NCBI RefSeq assembly: GCF_000429665.1
Contig: NZ_AUCH01000015.1
Coordinates: 1-64,000, forward strand
From: Azovibrio restrictus DSM 23866
GTDB taxonomy: Bacteria; Pseudomonadota; Gammaproteobacteria; Burkholderiales; Rhodocyclaceae
Length of the DNA: 64,000 bases
Reading direction: 5' to 3'
The notes beneath the pieces were generated by a model, which was not told where the DNA came from, did no database searches, and saw only the letters and a program-made list of their open reading frames with translations. Every line of letters begins with the position of its first letter. The stretch's first letter is position 1. Position numbers and translations under genes: made by a program. This document shows positions 8,643 to 16,786 of this stretch, one piece after another.

Positions 8643-11159
8643 GTGGGGGCCGGGGGCGGCTTCTGGCGGCGGGAGTCCTGGCTCGGGCTGGGGCTCAGCC
8701 TGATGCTGCTGCTGGCCGGAGGCGCCGGGCTGTTCCAGGGGCTGGAGCGCAGGGCCCATGACCTGGGGCTGAGCCTGGCCGGGCGGGTTCCCCTGGAGCA
8801 GATTGCCGTGATTGCCATCGACGAGGCGAGCGTGGCCGAGCTGGGGGCCTGGGCCTGGAGCCGGGAGGCGCAGGCCCGCATGACCGACATCCTGGCTGCT
8901 GCCGGCGCCCGGGTGATCGCTCATACCCAGCTGCTGGCCGGGGCGGAACGGCATCCTGGCCTGTCCCAGCTCCGGGAGTTGCGCCCGCTGCTGGCGGAGC
9001 TGCCCGTGGATGCCTCCCTGGCCGAGGCCTTGCTGGGCCGCCTCCAGGTGGCGGAGGCCGCCCTGGATACGGACGCCCGTCTGGCCGACAGTTTCCGTCA
9101 GGCGGGCAGGGTGGTGCTGCCGTTTGCCTTCCGGTTGGCCCCGCTGCCAGGGGAGGGTGAGCCGCAGCTGCCCTCCTATCTCGGCCGTCAGCAGCTGCAG
9201 CAGGTTCAGCCTGGCCAGGGACAGCTCCTTGCCGCCCGCGGGCTGCTGCTGCCCCTGGAAGCCCTGGGGGATGCTGCCCTGGCCCTGGGGTTCCTGAATC
9301 TTGTCCCCGATGGGGATGGCGTGCCCCTGGTCATCGAGCACCAGGGGAAGGACTACCCTTCCCTGGCCCTGGTACTGGCAGCCCGCAGCCTCGGGCTGGG
9401 GGTGGCGGACATCCGTTTGTCCCCGGGTAAAGGCCTGAACCTGGGGGAACTCCGGATCAACACGGATGCCCAGGCCCGCATCCATCCCTTTTCCTACAGG
9501 CCCCGGGAGGGCAAGCCGCCTTTTGCGGTGGATGCCTTTCACGAGGTTCTCTCGGGGCGGATTCCCGCCAGCCGCTACCGGGACCGGATCGTGCTGATCG
9601 GCAGCACTGCCGCCGGGCAGGCTTCCCCCCTGTTGCCCGACATGGCCCCGGTGCTGATCCTGGCCCACACCCTCTCCAGCCTGCTGCAGGGGGACTACGC
9701 CTTCACCCCCGCCTGGGGCGTCTGGGTGGAGCTGGGGGCATTCCTGCTCGTGGCCCTGTACCTGATCCTGCTCCTGCCGCGCCTGGCGAGCGGCATCGCC
9801 GTCCTGGTGTCCGCCCTCCTGTTGCTGGGGCTGCTGGGCGTCCATTTCGGGCTGCTGCTCGGGGCTGGTATCTGGCTGCACTGCATGGGGGCGGCGCTGC
9901 TGCTCTGTGGCGGACAGCTCATGCTCCTGGTCGGGCGCTTTCTGGCCAGGCCACTGGCCGGGACCCAGGGCGCCGCCGTCCAGCCGGCCCCGGCCGGGGC
10001 GGTGGTGGCGTCTTCGGCCGAGGCCCCCCGCCTGCGGGCCCTGGCTTTCCAGGGCCAGGGGCTGCTGGATCAGGCCTTCGAGCAGTTCCGCCTGTGCCCC
10101 CTGGACCCGGGGCTGATGGAAAACCTCTACAACCTGGCCCTGGATTACGAGCGCCGGCAGCAGCTGGAACAGGCGGAGGCCGTGTGGCGCCACATGGCCG
10201 GGCATGACCCGGACTACCGGGATCTGGTGCAGCGCCTGGCACGGGTCAGGCAGCGTGCCGGGGGCCGGGGCGGCAAGGGAGACAGTGCAGTAGGTGGTTC
10301 GGGCGGGGCCAGGCCCCTGCCCATGCTCGGGCGCTACCAGCTGGAAAAGACGCTGGGCAAGGGCGCCATGGGGGTGGTGTACCAGGGGCGGGATACCCGG
10401 ATCAACCGGGTGGTGGCCCTCAAGACCATGGCCCTGTCCCAGGAGTTCGACGCGGATGCCCTGGCGGAGGTGAAGGCTCGTTTCTTCCGGGAGGCGGAAA
10501 GCGCCGGGCGTCTCAATCACCCCCATATCGTCACCATCTTCGATGCCGGCGAGGCCGAGGGGCTGGCCTACATCGCCATGGAATTCCTTCCGGGCGGGGA
10601 TCTGGTGCCCCATGTCCAGCCGGAGCGGCTGCTGCCCCTGGAGCGGGTGCTGGAGATCGGCGCCCGGGTGGCCGAGGCCCTGGACTACGCGCACCGGAAT
10701 CAGGTGGTGCACCGGGACGTGAAGCCCGCCAACATCATGTATGACCCGGGCAGCGACCAGGTCAAGGTCACCGATTTCGGCATCGCCCGCATCACCGATT
10801 CATCCCGTACCCGGACCGGCATGGTGCTGGGCTCGCCCTCCTACATGTCGCCGGAGCAACTGGCGGGACGCCGGATCGACGGCCGTTCGGACCTGTTCTC
10901 CCTGGGGGTGACCCTGTATCAGCTCAGTTGCGGCCGTCTTCCCTTCGTGGGGGAGTCCATGGCCCAGCTGATGTACAAGATCGCCAACGAAGCGCCGCCC
11001 CCGATACGCGGATTCAATGGCAACATACCGCCCTGCCTGGAGGCCATCATCGCCAGGGCGCTGCAAAAGGATGTCAGCCTGCGTTACCAGCGCGGTGCGG
11101 AAATGGCCGGGGACTTGCGAGCCTGCCTCGCGACCCTGGCCCAGGGGAGCAAAACATAA
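8643..11159 (+). CDS. CHASE2-domain serine/threonine protein kinase
   Basis: A membrane Ser/Thr kinase of 838 residues. An N-terminal membrane helix is followed by a CHASE2 extracellular sensor (about 35-340), two or three further membrane helices (about 355-430), a linker with a TPR-like stretch, and a Hanks-type kinase domain from about 561. The glycine loop is G572-x-G574-x-x-G577, with Lys594, the HRD triad at 690-692 (HRDVKPAN), DFG at 711-713 and the SPEQ segment. I prefer the GTG at 8643, with GGAGGA just upstream, over an ATG at 8619 that would overlap the previous gene by 23 bases. The PP2C and FHA genes follow directly. Confidence 0.9.
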   Translation: MGAGGGFWRRESWLGLGLSLMLLLAGGAGLFQGLERRAHDLGLSLAGRVPLEQIAVIAIDEASVAELGAWAWSREAQARMTDILAAAGARVIAHTQLLAGAERHPGLSQLRELRPLLAELPVDASLAEALLGRLQVAEAALDTDARLADSFRQAGRVVLPFAFRLAPLPGEGEPQLPSYLGRQQLQQVQPGQGQLLAARGLLLPLEALGDAALALGFLNLVPDGDGVPLVIEHQGKDYPSLALVLAARSLGLGVADIRLSPGKGLNLGELRINTDAQARIHPFSYRPREGKPPFAVDAFHEVLSGRIPASRYRDRIVLIGSTAAGQASPLLPDMAPVLILAHTLSSLLQGDYAFTPAWGVWVELGAFLLVALYLILLLPRLASGIAVLVSALLLLGLLGVHFGLLLGAGIWLHCMGAALLLCGGQLMLLVGRFLARPLAGTQGAAVQPAPAGAVVASSAEAPRLRALAFQGQGLLDQAFEQFRLCPLDPGLMENLYNLALDYERRQQLEQAEAVWRHMAGHDPDYRDLVQRLARVRQRAGGRGGKGDSAVGGSGGARPLPMLGRYQLEKTLGKGAMGVVYQGRDTRINRVVALKTMALSQEFDADALAEVKARFFREAESAGRLNHPHIVTIFDAGEAEGLAYIAMEFLPGGDLVPHVQPERLLPLERVLEIGARVAEALDYAHRNQVVHRDVKPANIMYDPGSDQVKVTDFGIARITDSSRTRTGMVLGSPSYMSPEQLAGRRIDGRSDLFSLGVTLYQLSCGRLPFVGESMAQLMYKIANEAPPPIRGFNGNIPPCLEAIIARALQKDVSLRYQRGAEMAGDLRACLATLAQGSKT

Positions 11160-11168
11160 GGAACAGCC

Positions 11169-11969
11169 ATGGAACTGGCCAATGCACTGGAAATAGTCAC
11201 CCTGACGGACCCGGGACAGGTCCGCAGCCACAACGAGGATGCGGTGTTTGCCAATCCGGGCCGGGGGCTGGTGATCCTCGCCGACGGCATGGGCGGCTAC
11301 AACGCCGGGGAGGTGGCGTCCGGCATGACCATCACCCTGCTGGCGGAGCACCTGGGCCGGCTGGATTTCCAGCAGATGAGCCCGGAACTCGTGGAGCAGC
11401 AGCTCCGGGAGCAGATACAGCTGGCCAATCAGGCCATCTATCAGGCTTCCAACAGCCAGCCCCAGTATGCGGGCATGGGGACCACCCTGGTGCTGGGCTG
11501 CTTTGCCGATGACCGGCTGGTGCTGGCCCACGTGGGGGATTCCCGCTGCTACCGCCTGCGTCTGGGGGCCCTGGAGCGCCTGACCCGGGACCACTCCCTG
11601 CTCCAGGAGCAGATCGATTGCGGCATGATCACCGAGGCCGAGGCCCGCTACTCCCAGAACAAGAATCTGGTGACCCGGGCCCTGGGGGTGGAAGCCGTGG
11701 TGGAGCCGGAATTCACTGGTTATGATGTGCATCCCGGTGACATTTACCTGTTCTGCTCCGACGGCCTCAACGACATGGTGGATGAGGAGGACATGAGCCT
11801 GACCCTGCAGACCATGGCGGCCAACCTGCCCCTGGCCGGGGCGCAGCTGATCCAGTTGGCCAACGACAACGGCGGCCGGGACAATGTTTCGGTTATTCTG
11901 GTGAAGATCAACGGCCGCTTCGGGCGGCCCAGGAACGGGTGGCAGAAGCTGCTGGCCTGGTTTAAGTGA
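11169..11969 (+). CDS. PP2C-type serine/threonine phosphatase
   Basis: A 266-residue soluble PPM/PP2C phosphatase that would reverse the action of the upstream kinase. Metal-binding motifs are seen in order: RSHNED at 19-24, ADGMGG at 38-43, GDSRCYRLR, CSDGLNDMV and NGGRDNVSVI near the C-terminus. The length is typical of Stp1/PppA-type enzymes. An AAGGA site precedes the ATG and the gene starts 9 bases after the kinase stop. The final residues after the domain are basic (FGRPRNGW). Confidence 0.95.
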   Translation: MELANALEIVTLTDPGQVRSHNEDAVFANPGRGLVILADGMGGYNAGEVASGMTITLLAEHLGRLDFQQMSPELVEQQLREQIQLANQAIYQASNSQPQYAGMGTTLVLGCFADDRLVLAHVGDSRCYRLRLGALERLTRDHSLLQEQIDCGMITEAEARYSQNKNLVTRALGVEAVVEPEFTGYDVHPGDIYLFCSDGLNDMVDEEDMSLTLQTMAANLPLAGAQLIQLANDNGGRDNVSVILVKINGRFGRPRNGWQKLLAWFK

Positions 11970-11981
11970 GGTTCGATAAAA

Positions 11982-12728
11982 ATGGCAAAACTGATACTTT
12001 CCATGGATGGTCTGGTGCTCAAGGAAATCAGCCTGGAGCAGGAGCGCATCACCATCGGGCGCAAACCCCACAACGACATCCAGATCGACAACCTGGCCAT
12101 CTCCGGCGAACACGCGGCCGTGGTGACCATCCTCAACGACTCCTTCCTGGAAGACCTGAACAGCACCAATGGCACCCTGGTCAATGGTCAGCCGGTGAAG
12201 AAGCACTTCCTGCGGCACAACGACGTGATCGAGCTGGGCAAGTACAAGCTCAAGTACCTCAATGACCAGCCCCAGGCCGGGTACAACCCGGATTACGAGA
12301 AGACCATGGTGCTGCGTCCCGGGGGCATCAAGCCGGCCGCCCAGGAAGCCGTCCAGGCCGTGGCGGCCTCGCCTCTGGGGCCGCCCTCCCAGGCTCCCGC
12401 CGGCATCGGCAGCTCCATCAGCAGCATCGGCCCCCTGTCCCAGGCCGCTCCAGCGGCGCCGGTCAGCACGGCGGTGATCCAGATCCTCAATGGCGCCAAC
12501 GCGGGCAAGGAACTGCCCCTGACCAAGACCCTCACCTCCCTGGGCAAGCCCGGCGTCCAGGTGGCGGTGATCGCCCGCCGGCCCAACGGCTATTTCATCA
12601 CCCACGTGGAGGGCGCCAGCTACCCCGTGCTCAACGGTGCAACCCTGGATGCCCAGGCCCATCCCCTCAAGGATCATGACGTGATCGAGATTTCCGGGGT
12701 GAAGATGGAATTCTTCCTCAAGACCTGA
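11982..12728 (+). CDS. FHA-domain protein
   Basis: A 248-residue protein with an N-terminal FHA domain, which binds phosphothreonine peptides. The binding residues are seen: Gly26-Arg27, SGEH at 41-44 and NSTNG at 60-64. A Pro/Ala-rich linker (about 105-160) leads to a second region (about 162-248) with an FHA-like pattern of strands but without clear phosphopeptide-binding residues. It lies between the PP2C phosphatase and the adenylate cyclase, so it is the likely reader of the kinase's phosphorylation. The second domain call is tentative. Confidence 0.9.
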   Translation: MAKLILSMDGLVLKEISLEQERITIGRKPHNDIQIDNLAISGEHAAVVTILNDSFLEDLNSTNGTLVNGQPVKKHFLRHNDVIELGKYKLKYLNDQPQAGYNPDYEKTMVLRPGGIKPAAQEAVQAVAASPLGPPSQAPAGIGSSISSIGPLSQAAPAAPVSTAVIQILNGANAGKELPLTKTLTSLGKPGVQVAVIARRPNGYFITHVEGASYPVLNGATLDAQAHPLKDHDVIEISGVKMEFFLKT

Positions 12729-12742
12729 GCCCGGGGCCGTCC

Positions 12743-14953
12743 ATGAAGGGGATCGGGGCCAGAGGGGTACGCCACCTGCTGGGCGGCCTGCTGGTCCTGG
12801 CCTTTTTGGGACACGGTTTCCAGTTCTGGCGCATTCCCCTGCTGGAGGTCCTGGAGGCCTACTTCTACGATGTGCGGGTACGCCTGTCCGCTCCGGGGGG
12901 CGTGGATGGGCGGGTGGTGATCGTGGACCTGGACGAGCAGAGCCTGGCCGCCGAAGGGCGCTGGCCCTGGAGCCGGGACAAGGTGGCGCTGCTGGTGCAG
13001 CGGCTGGTGGACGATTACCAGGCCGCCGTGGTGGGCTTCGACGTGGTGTTCGCCGAGCCGGACGAGAGCTCCGGCATCCGTACCCTGGAGGCCCTGGCCC
13101 GGGGCAGCCTGCGGGGCAACGGGGATTACCAGGAAACCCTGCGCCGCCTGCGTCCCGCCCTGGATTATGACCGGCAGCTGGCGCAGACCCTGCAGGGCCG
13201 GCCGGTGGTGCTGGGTTATTACTTTTCCGCCCGCCAGGCGGGACCTTCGGTGGGGCAGCTGCCGGAACCGGTGCTGGCCGGGGAGCGCCTGGCCGGTGTC
13301 GGCTCTGCCTTTGTCTCCTGGCCCAGCTACGGGGCCAATCTGGAGACGCTGCAGGCGGCCGCCGCCGGGGCCGGACACTTCAATCCCCTGGTGGATTTCG
13401 ATGGCATCTCCCGGCGGGTGCCCCTGCTGGTGGAGCACGGGGGGGGCTACTACGAGGCCCTGGCCCTGGCGGTGCTGCGCACCTACCTGGGGGGCGCCGC
13501 CCTGGTGCCGGGGGTTCCCGACCCGGTGGTGGGACTGGAGTGGCTGGATCTGGTCAGCGATCGGGGCCGTTACCGGGTGCCCGTGGATGAGCGGGGTGCG
13601 GCGCTGATTCCCTATCGGGGCCCGGAGCGGAGTTTCCCCTATGTGCCGGCCAGCGAGGTGCTGCAGGGCCGGCTGGACAGGGAGGCTCTGCGCGGGCGCA
13701 TCGTCCTGGTCGGCACCTCGGCGCCGGGGCTCATGGACCTGCGCGCCACCCCCGTGGGCAGCGCCTATCCCGGGGTGGAAATCCACGCCAACCTGATCGC
13801 CGGCATCCTGGATGCCCGGGTCCAGGCCAGGCCGCCCTACATCTTCACGGCCGAGGCCCTGGTGCTCCTGTTGCTGGGGCTGCTGCTGGGCATCTTTCTG
13901 CCCCGCCTCTCCCCCCTGGGCGCCAGCCTGCTGGCTGGCACGGTGCTGGTGGCCACCTGGGGCCTGGATTACAGCCTCTGGCACCAGGCCCGCCTGGTAC
14001 TGCCCCTGGCGGCCGGGACCAGCCTGGTGCTGCTGCTGTACGGCCTGAACATGGCCTGGGGCTATTTCGTGGAGGCCAGGACCAAGCGCCAGCTGGCCGC
14101 CCGGTTCGGCCAGTATGTGCCACCCGAGCTGGTCGATGAGATGGCCCGCAACCCAGGGGCCTACAGCATGGAAGGGCGCAATGCGGAGCTGACGGTGCTG
14201 TTTGCCGACCTCCGCGATTTCACCCGCATCTCCGAAGGTATGGAGCCGCGGGCCCTGACTGCCCTGATGAACGAATACCTGGGGGTCATGACCGGGGTCA
14301 TCCGCCGGCACCGGGGCACCCTGGATAAATACATCGGCGACGCGATCATGGCCTTCTGGGGTGCGCCGCTGGACGATCCGGACCATGCCCGGCGGGCCGT
14401 GCTGGCGGCCCTGGAGATGCAGGCCGCCCTGGAAGGGCTGGCGGCAGCGTTCCGGGCCAGGGGCTGGCCGCCCCTGGTCATGGGCATCGGCATCAATACC
14501 GGCCTGATGACCGTCGGGGACATGGGTTCCCCGGTGCGCAAGGCCTACACGGTGATGGGGGATGCGGTGAACCTGGCCTCCCGGCTGGAGGGGCTCACCA
14601 AGGTGTATGGGGTGGGCATCATTGTCGGCGAGGCGACCCGGGCCAGTCTGCCGGAGCTGCCCTTCCGGGAACTGGACCGGGTCCGGGTCAAGGGGCGGCA
14701 GCAGGGGGCCGGTCTCTACGAACCCCTGGCGCCCGGCAGCCCGGCGGTGGAATCTCTGGGCCTGTGGCAGGAAATCCTGGTCCACTACCGCAACCAGGCC
14801 TGGGAGCCGGCAGCGACCCGTCTGGCGGCGCTGCAGGAGGCCTGCCCGGCCTACGCCGGGCTTGCCACCCTGTACCTTGAACGCATTGCCCGGTGGCGGC
14901 GGGCGCCCCCGGGGGCCGGCTGGGACGGCTGCACCACCTACCAGAGAAAATAG
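12743..14953 (+). CDS. CHASE2-domain class III adenylate cyclase
   Basis: A 736-residue membrane cyclase making cAMP. An N-terminal membrane helix (about 10-30) precedes a CHASE2 sensor (about 35-350). Three membrane helices lie at about 366-440, and the class III cyclase domain at about 480-660. Metal-binding residues are Asp489 (FADLRDF) and Asp533 (KYIGDAIMAFWG). Lys529 and Asp607 (MGDAVNLASR) are the adenine-selecting pair, and Asn610 and Arg614 are the transition-state residues, so ATP rather than GTP is the expected substrate. A cAMP phosphodiesterase-like gene and a cNMP-binding gene follow directly. Confidence 0.94.
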   Translation: MKGIGARGVRHLLGGLLVLAFLGHGFQFWRIPLLEVLEAYFYDVRVRLSAPGGVDGRVVIVDLDEQSLAAEGRWPWSRDKVALLVQRLVDDYQAAVVGFDVVFAEPDESSGIRTLEALARGSLRGNGDYQETLRRLRPALDYDRQLAQTLQGRPVVLGYYFSARQAGPSVGQLPEPVLAGERLAGVGSAFVSWPSYGANLETLQAAAAGAGHFNPLVDFDGISRRVPLLVEHGGGYYEALALAVLRTYLGGAALVPGVPDPVVGLEWLDLVSDRGRYRVPVDERGAALIPYRGPERSFPYVPASEVLQGRLDREALRGRIVLVGTSAPGLMDLRATPVGSAYPGVEIHANLIAGILDARVQARPPYIFTAEALVLLLLGLLLGIFLPRLSPLGASLLAGTVLVATWGLDYSLWHQARLVLPLAAGTSLVLLLYGLNMAWGYFVEARTKRQLAARFGQYVPPELVDEMARNPGAYSMEGRNAELTVLFADLRDFTRISEGMEPRALTALMNEYLGVMTGVIRRHRGTLDKYIGDAIMAFWGAPLDDPDHARRAVLAALEMQAALEGLAAAFRARGWPPLVMGIGINTGLMTVGDMGSPVRKAYTVMGDAVNLASRLEGLTKVYGVGIIVGEATRASLPELPFRELDRVRVKGRQQGAGLYEPLAPGSPAVESLGLWQEILVHYRNQAWEPAATRLAALQEACPAYAGLATLYLERIARWRRAPPGAGWDGCTTYQRK

Positions 14954-14957
14954 GACC

Positions 14958-15734
14958 ATGAGACTACGCATACTCGGTTGCAGCGGCGGGATCGGAGGCC
15001 GGCATCTGCGCACCACCTCCATGCTCCTCGATCATGACGTGCTGATCGATGCGGGCACCGGGGTGATGGACCTTTCCATTGCCGAGCTGGCGGCCATCGA
15101 CCATGTCTTCCTGACCCATACCCACCTGGACCATGTGGCGGCCCTGCCCCTGATGGTGGATACCGTGGGGGACATGCGGGGCCGCCCCCTGACCGTGCAT
15201 GCCAGCGAGGCGGCCCTGGCCATCCTCGGGCAGCACCTGTTCAACTGGTCCATCTGGCCGGATTTTCGGGAGATTCCCCACCCGGAGCGGCCCTTCCTGC
15301 GCTTTGCCCCCTTCGAGCCCGGGGAGCGCCGGGATCTGGGCCAGGGACGCTGGATTTCCCCCCTGCCGGCGGAGCACACGGTGCCCGCCGTGGGCTACCT
15401 GCTGGAGTCCGGCCAGGGCAGCCTGGCCTTCAGCGGCGATACCGGCAGCTGCCCGGCCTTCTGGGAAGCGGTGAACCAGCGTACCGACCTGCGCGCCCTG
15501 ATCATCGAATGTGCCTTTTCCAACCGGGAGGAAGCCCTGGCCCGGGTCTCCCGGCACCTGTGTCCCAACGCCCTGGTGGCAGAGCTGCAGCAGTTCGCCC
15601 ACGGGGATCATTGCGACATCTATGTGACCCACCTGAAACCGGGGCAGATCGAGCTGACCATGGAGGAAATCGAAACCTGCCTGGGCAATTTCCGGCTGCG
15701 CATGCTGCAGAACAACCAGGTGATCGAGCTATGA
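14958..15734 (+). CDS. MBL-fold hydrolase like class II cyclic-nucleotide phosphodiesterase
   Basis: A 258-residue metallo-beta-lactamase-fold protein. The metal motif is HTHLDH (His54, His56, Asp58, His59), with later ligands in FSGDTG and THLKPGQ. The HTHLDHVAALPLM stretch nearly fits the class II 3',5'-cAMP phosphodiesterase signature, and the gene sits 4 bases after the adenylate cyclase and overlaps the cNMP-binding gene by 4 bases. Hydrolysis of cAMP is therefore the most likely role. An RNase Z-like or other MBL phosphodiesterase role cannot be excluded from sequence alone. Confidence 0.8.
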   Translation: MRLRILGCSGGIGGRHLRTTSMLLDHDVLIDAGTGVMDLSIAELAAIDHVFLTHTHLDHVAALPLMVDTVGDMRGRPLTVHASEAALAILGQHLFNWSIWPDFREIPHPERPFLRFAPFEPGERRDLGQGRWISPLPAEHTVPAVGYLLESGQGSLAFSGDTGSCPAFWEAVNQRTDLRALIIECAFSNREEALARVSRHLCPNALVAELQQFAHGDHCDIYVTHLKPGQIELTMEEIETCLGNFRLRMLQNNQVIEL

Positions 15735-16762
15735 GCCCGGATAGCGCTCCCGCCCTGGCACAGCTGCGGCGTCTGCAACCCCTGGCCAGCCTGGAGGCCG
15801 GGCACCTGGAGGCGCTGCAGGCCCACTGCCGGCAGCAGCATCTGCCCCGGGGGGCGCGCTCCGCCCTGGACCCGGGGCCGGGGAGCTGCCTCTATCTTGC
15901 GGCCGGGGAGATGCTGGTGGCCTACCCGGACGGCAGCAATGAAGTCCTGGTGGGCAGCTGCGGCAAGGCCCGCTGGCCCCTGGGAGCGGCCGCCGCCCAT
16001 CCCGGCGGCGGGCTGGCCATCACCGACCTGACCCTGATCCGGGTGGAAGCCCCGGCCCTGGACCAGCTGCTGACCTGGAACCAGTTTCCTCCCGGGGCGG
16101 CTGCCGGGGAACAGCCTGCGCCCCGGCAGATTCCCCCCGCCCTCCTGACCCGGGGCGCTTTTGCCCGCCTGCCTGCGGCCCATATCCAGGCCCTGCTGGC
16201 GGCTTTCCAGCCCCGTTCCGTCCAGGCCGGGGAGGTGCTGATCCGCGAGGGAGAAGAGGGGGATGCCTACTACCTGATCGAGTCCGGCCGGGTGGAGGTG
16301 GTGCGCCAGGTGGGCGGCAGCGAGCTGCCGGTGGCGGAACTGGGGCCCGGCCAGTCCTTTGGCGAGGAGGCCCTGGTTTCCGGCGAACGGCGCAATGCCA
16401 GCGTGCGCATGAAGAGTGACGGCCGCCTGCTCTGCCTGGCCCAGCCCGAGTTTGCCGCCCTTCTCAAGGCCCCCCTGCTCCAGGCCGTGGGGCTGGAGCA
16501 GGCCCGGCAGCTGGTGGCCCAGGGGGCCTGCTGGCTGGATGTGCGCTACCCGGTGGAGTATGCCCGGGATGGTCTGCGGGGCGCCCTGAACATTCCCCTC
16601 AACGAAATCCGCAATGCCTTTCCCCTGTTGTCCCGGCAGCGGCCCTACGTGGTCTACTGCCGTACCGGGCGGCGCAGTGCCGCCGCTGCCTTCCTCCTGG
16701 CCCAGCAGGGTTTTGATGCCCGCTGGCTGGAAGGGGGCCTGCCGTTGGATACTGCTGTCTGA
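15731..16762 (+). CDS. Cyclic nucleotide-binding and rhodanese domain protein
   Basis: A 343-residue protein. The N-terminal part (about 5-115) looks like a degenerate cNMP-binding fold. A second, complete cNMP-binding domain (about 140-245) has the phosphate-binding pattern FGEEALVSGERRNASV. A C-terminal rhodanese domain (about 253-340) has the active-site loop CRTGRRS with a Cys. The ATG at 15731 overlaps the phosphodiesterase stop as ATGA, and the homologous region begins here although the frame is open upstream. It is the likely cAMP receptor of the operon. What the rhodanese Cys does is unknown. Confidence 0.88.
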   Translation: MSPDSAPALAQLRRLQPLASLEAGHLEALQAHCRQQHLPRGARSALDPGPGSCLYLAAGEMLVAYPDGSNEVLVGSCGKARWPLGAAAAHPGGGLAITDLTLIRVEAPALDQLLTWNQFPPGAAAGEQPAPRQIPPALLTRGAFARLPAAHIQALLAAFQPRSVQAGEVLIREGEEGDAYYLIESGRVEVVRQVGGSELPVAELGPGQSFGEEALVSGERRNASVRMKSDGRLLCLAQPEFAALLKAPLLQAVGLEQARQLVAQGACWLDVRYPVEYARDGLRGALNIPLNEIRNAFPLLSRQRPYVVYCRTGRRSAAAAFLLAQQGFDARWLEGGLPLDTAV

Positions 16763-16786
16763 ACCCTCGTGAGCCCAGCCAAGACC

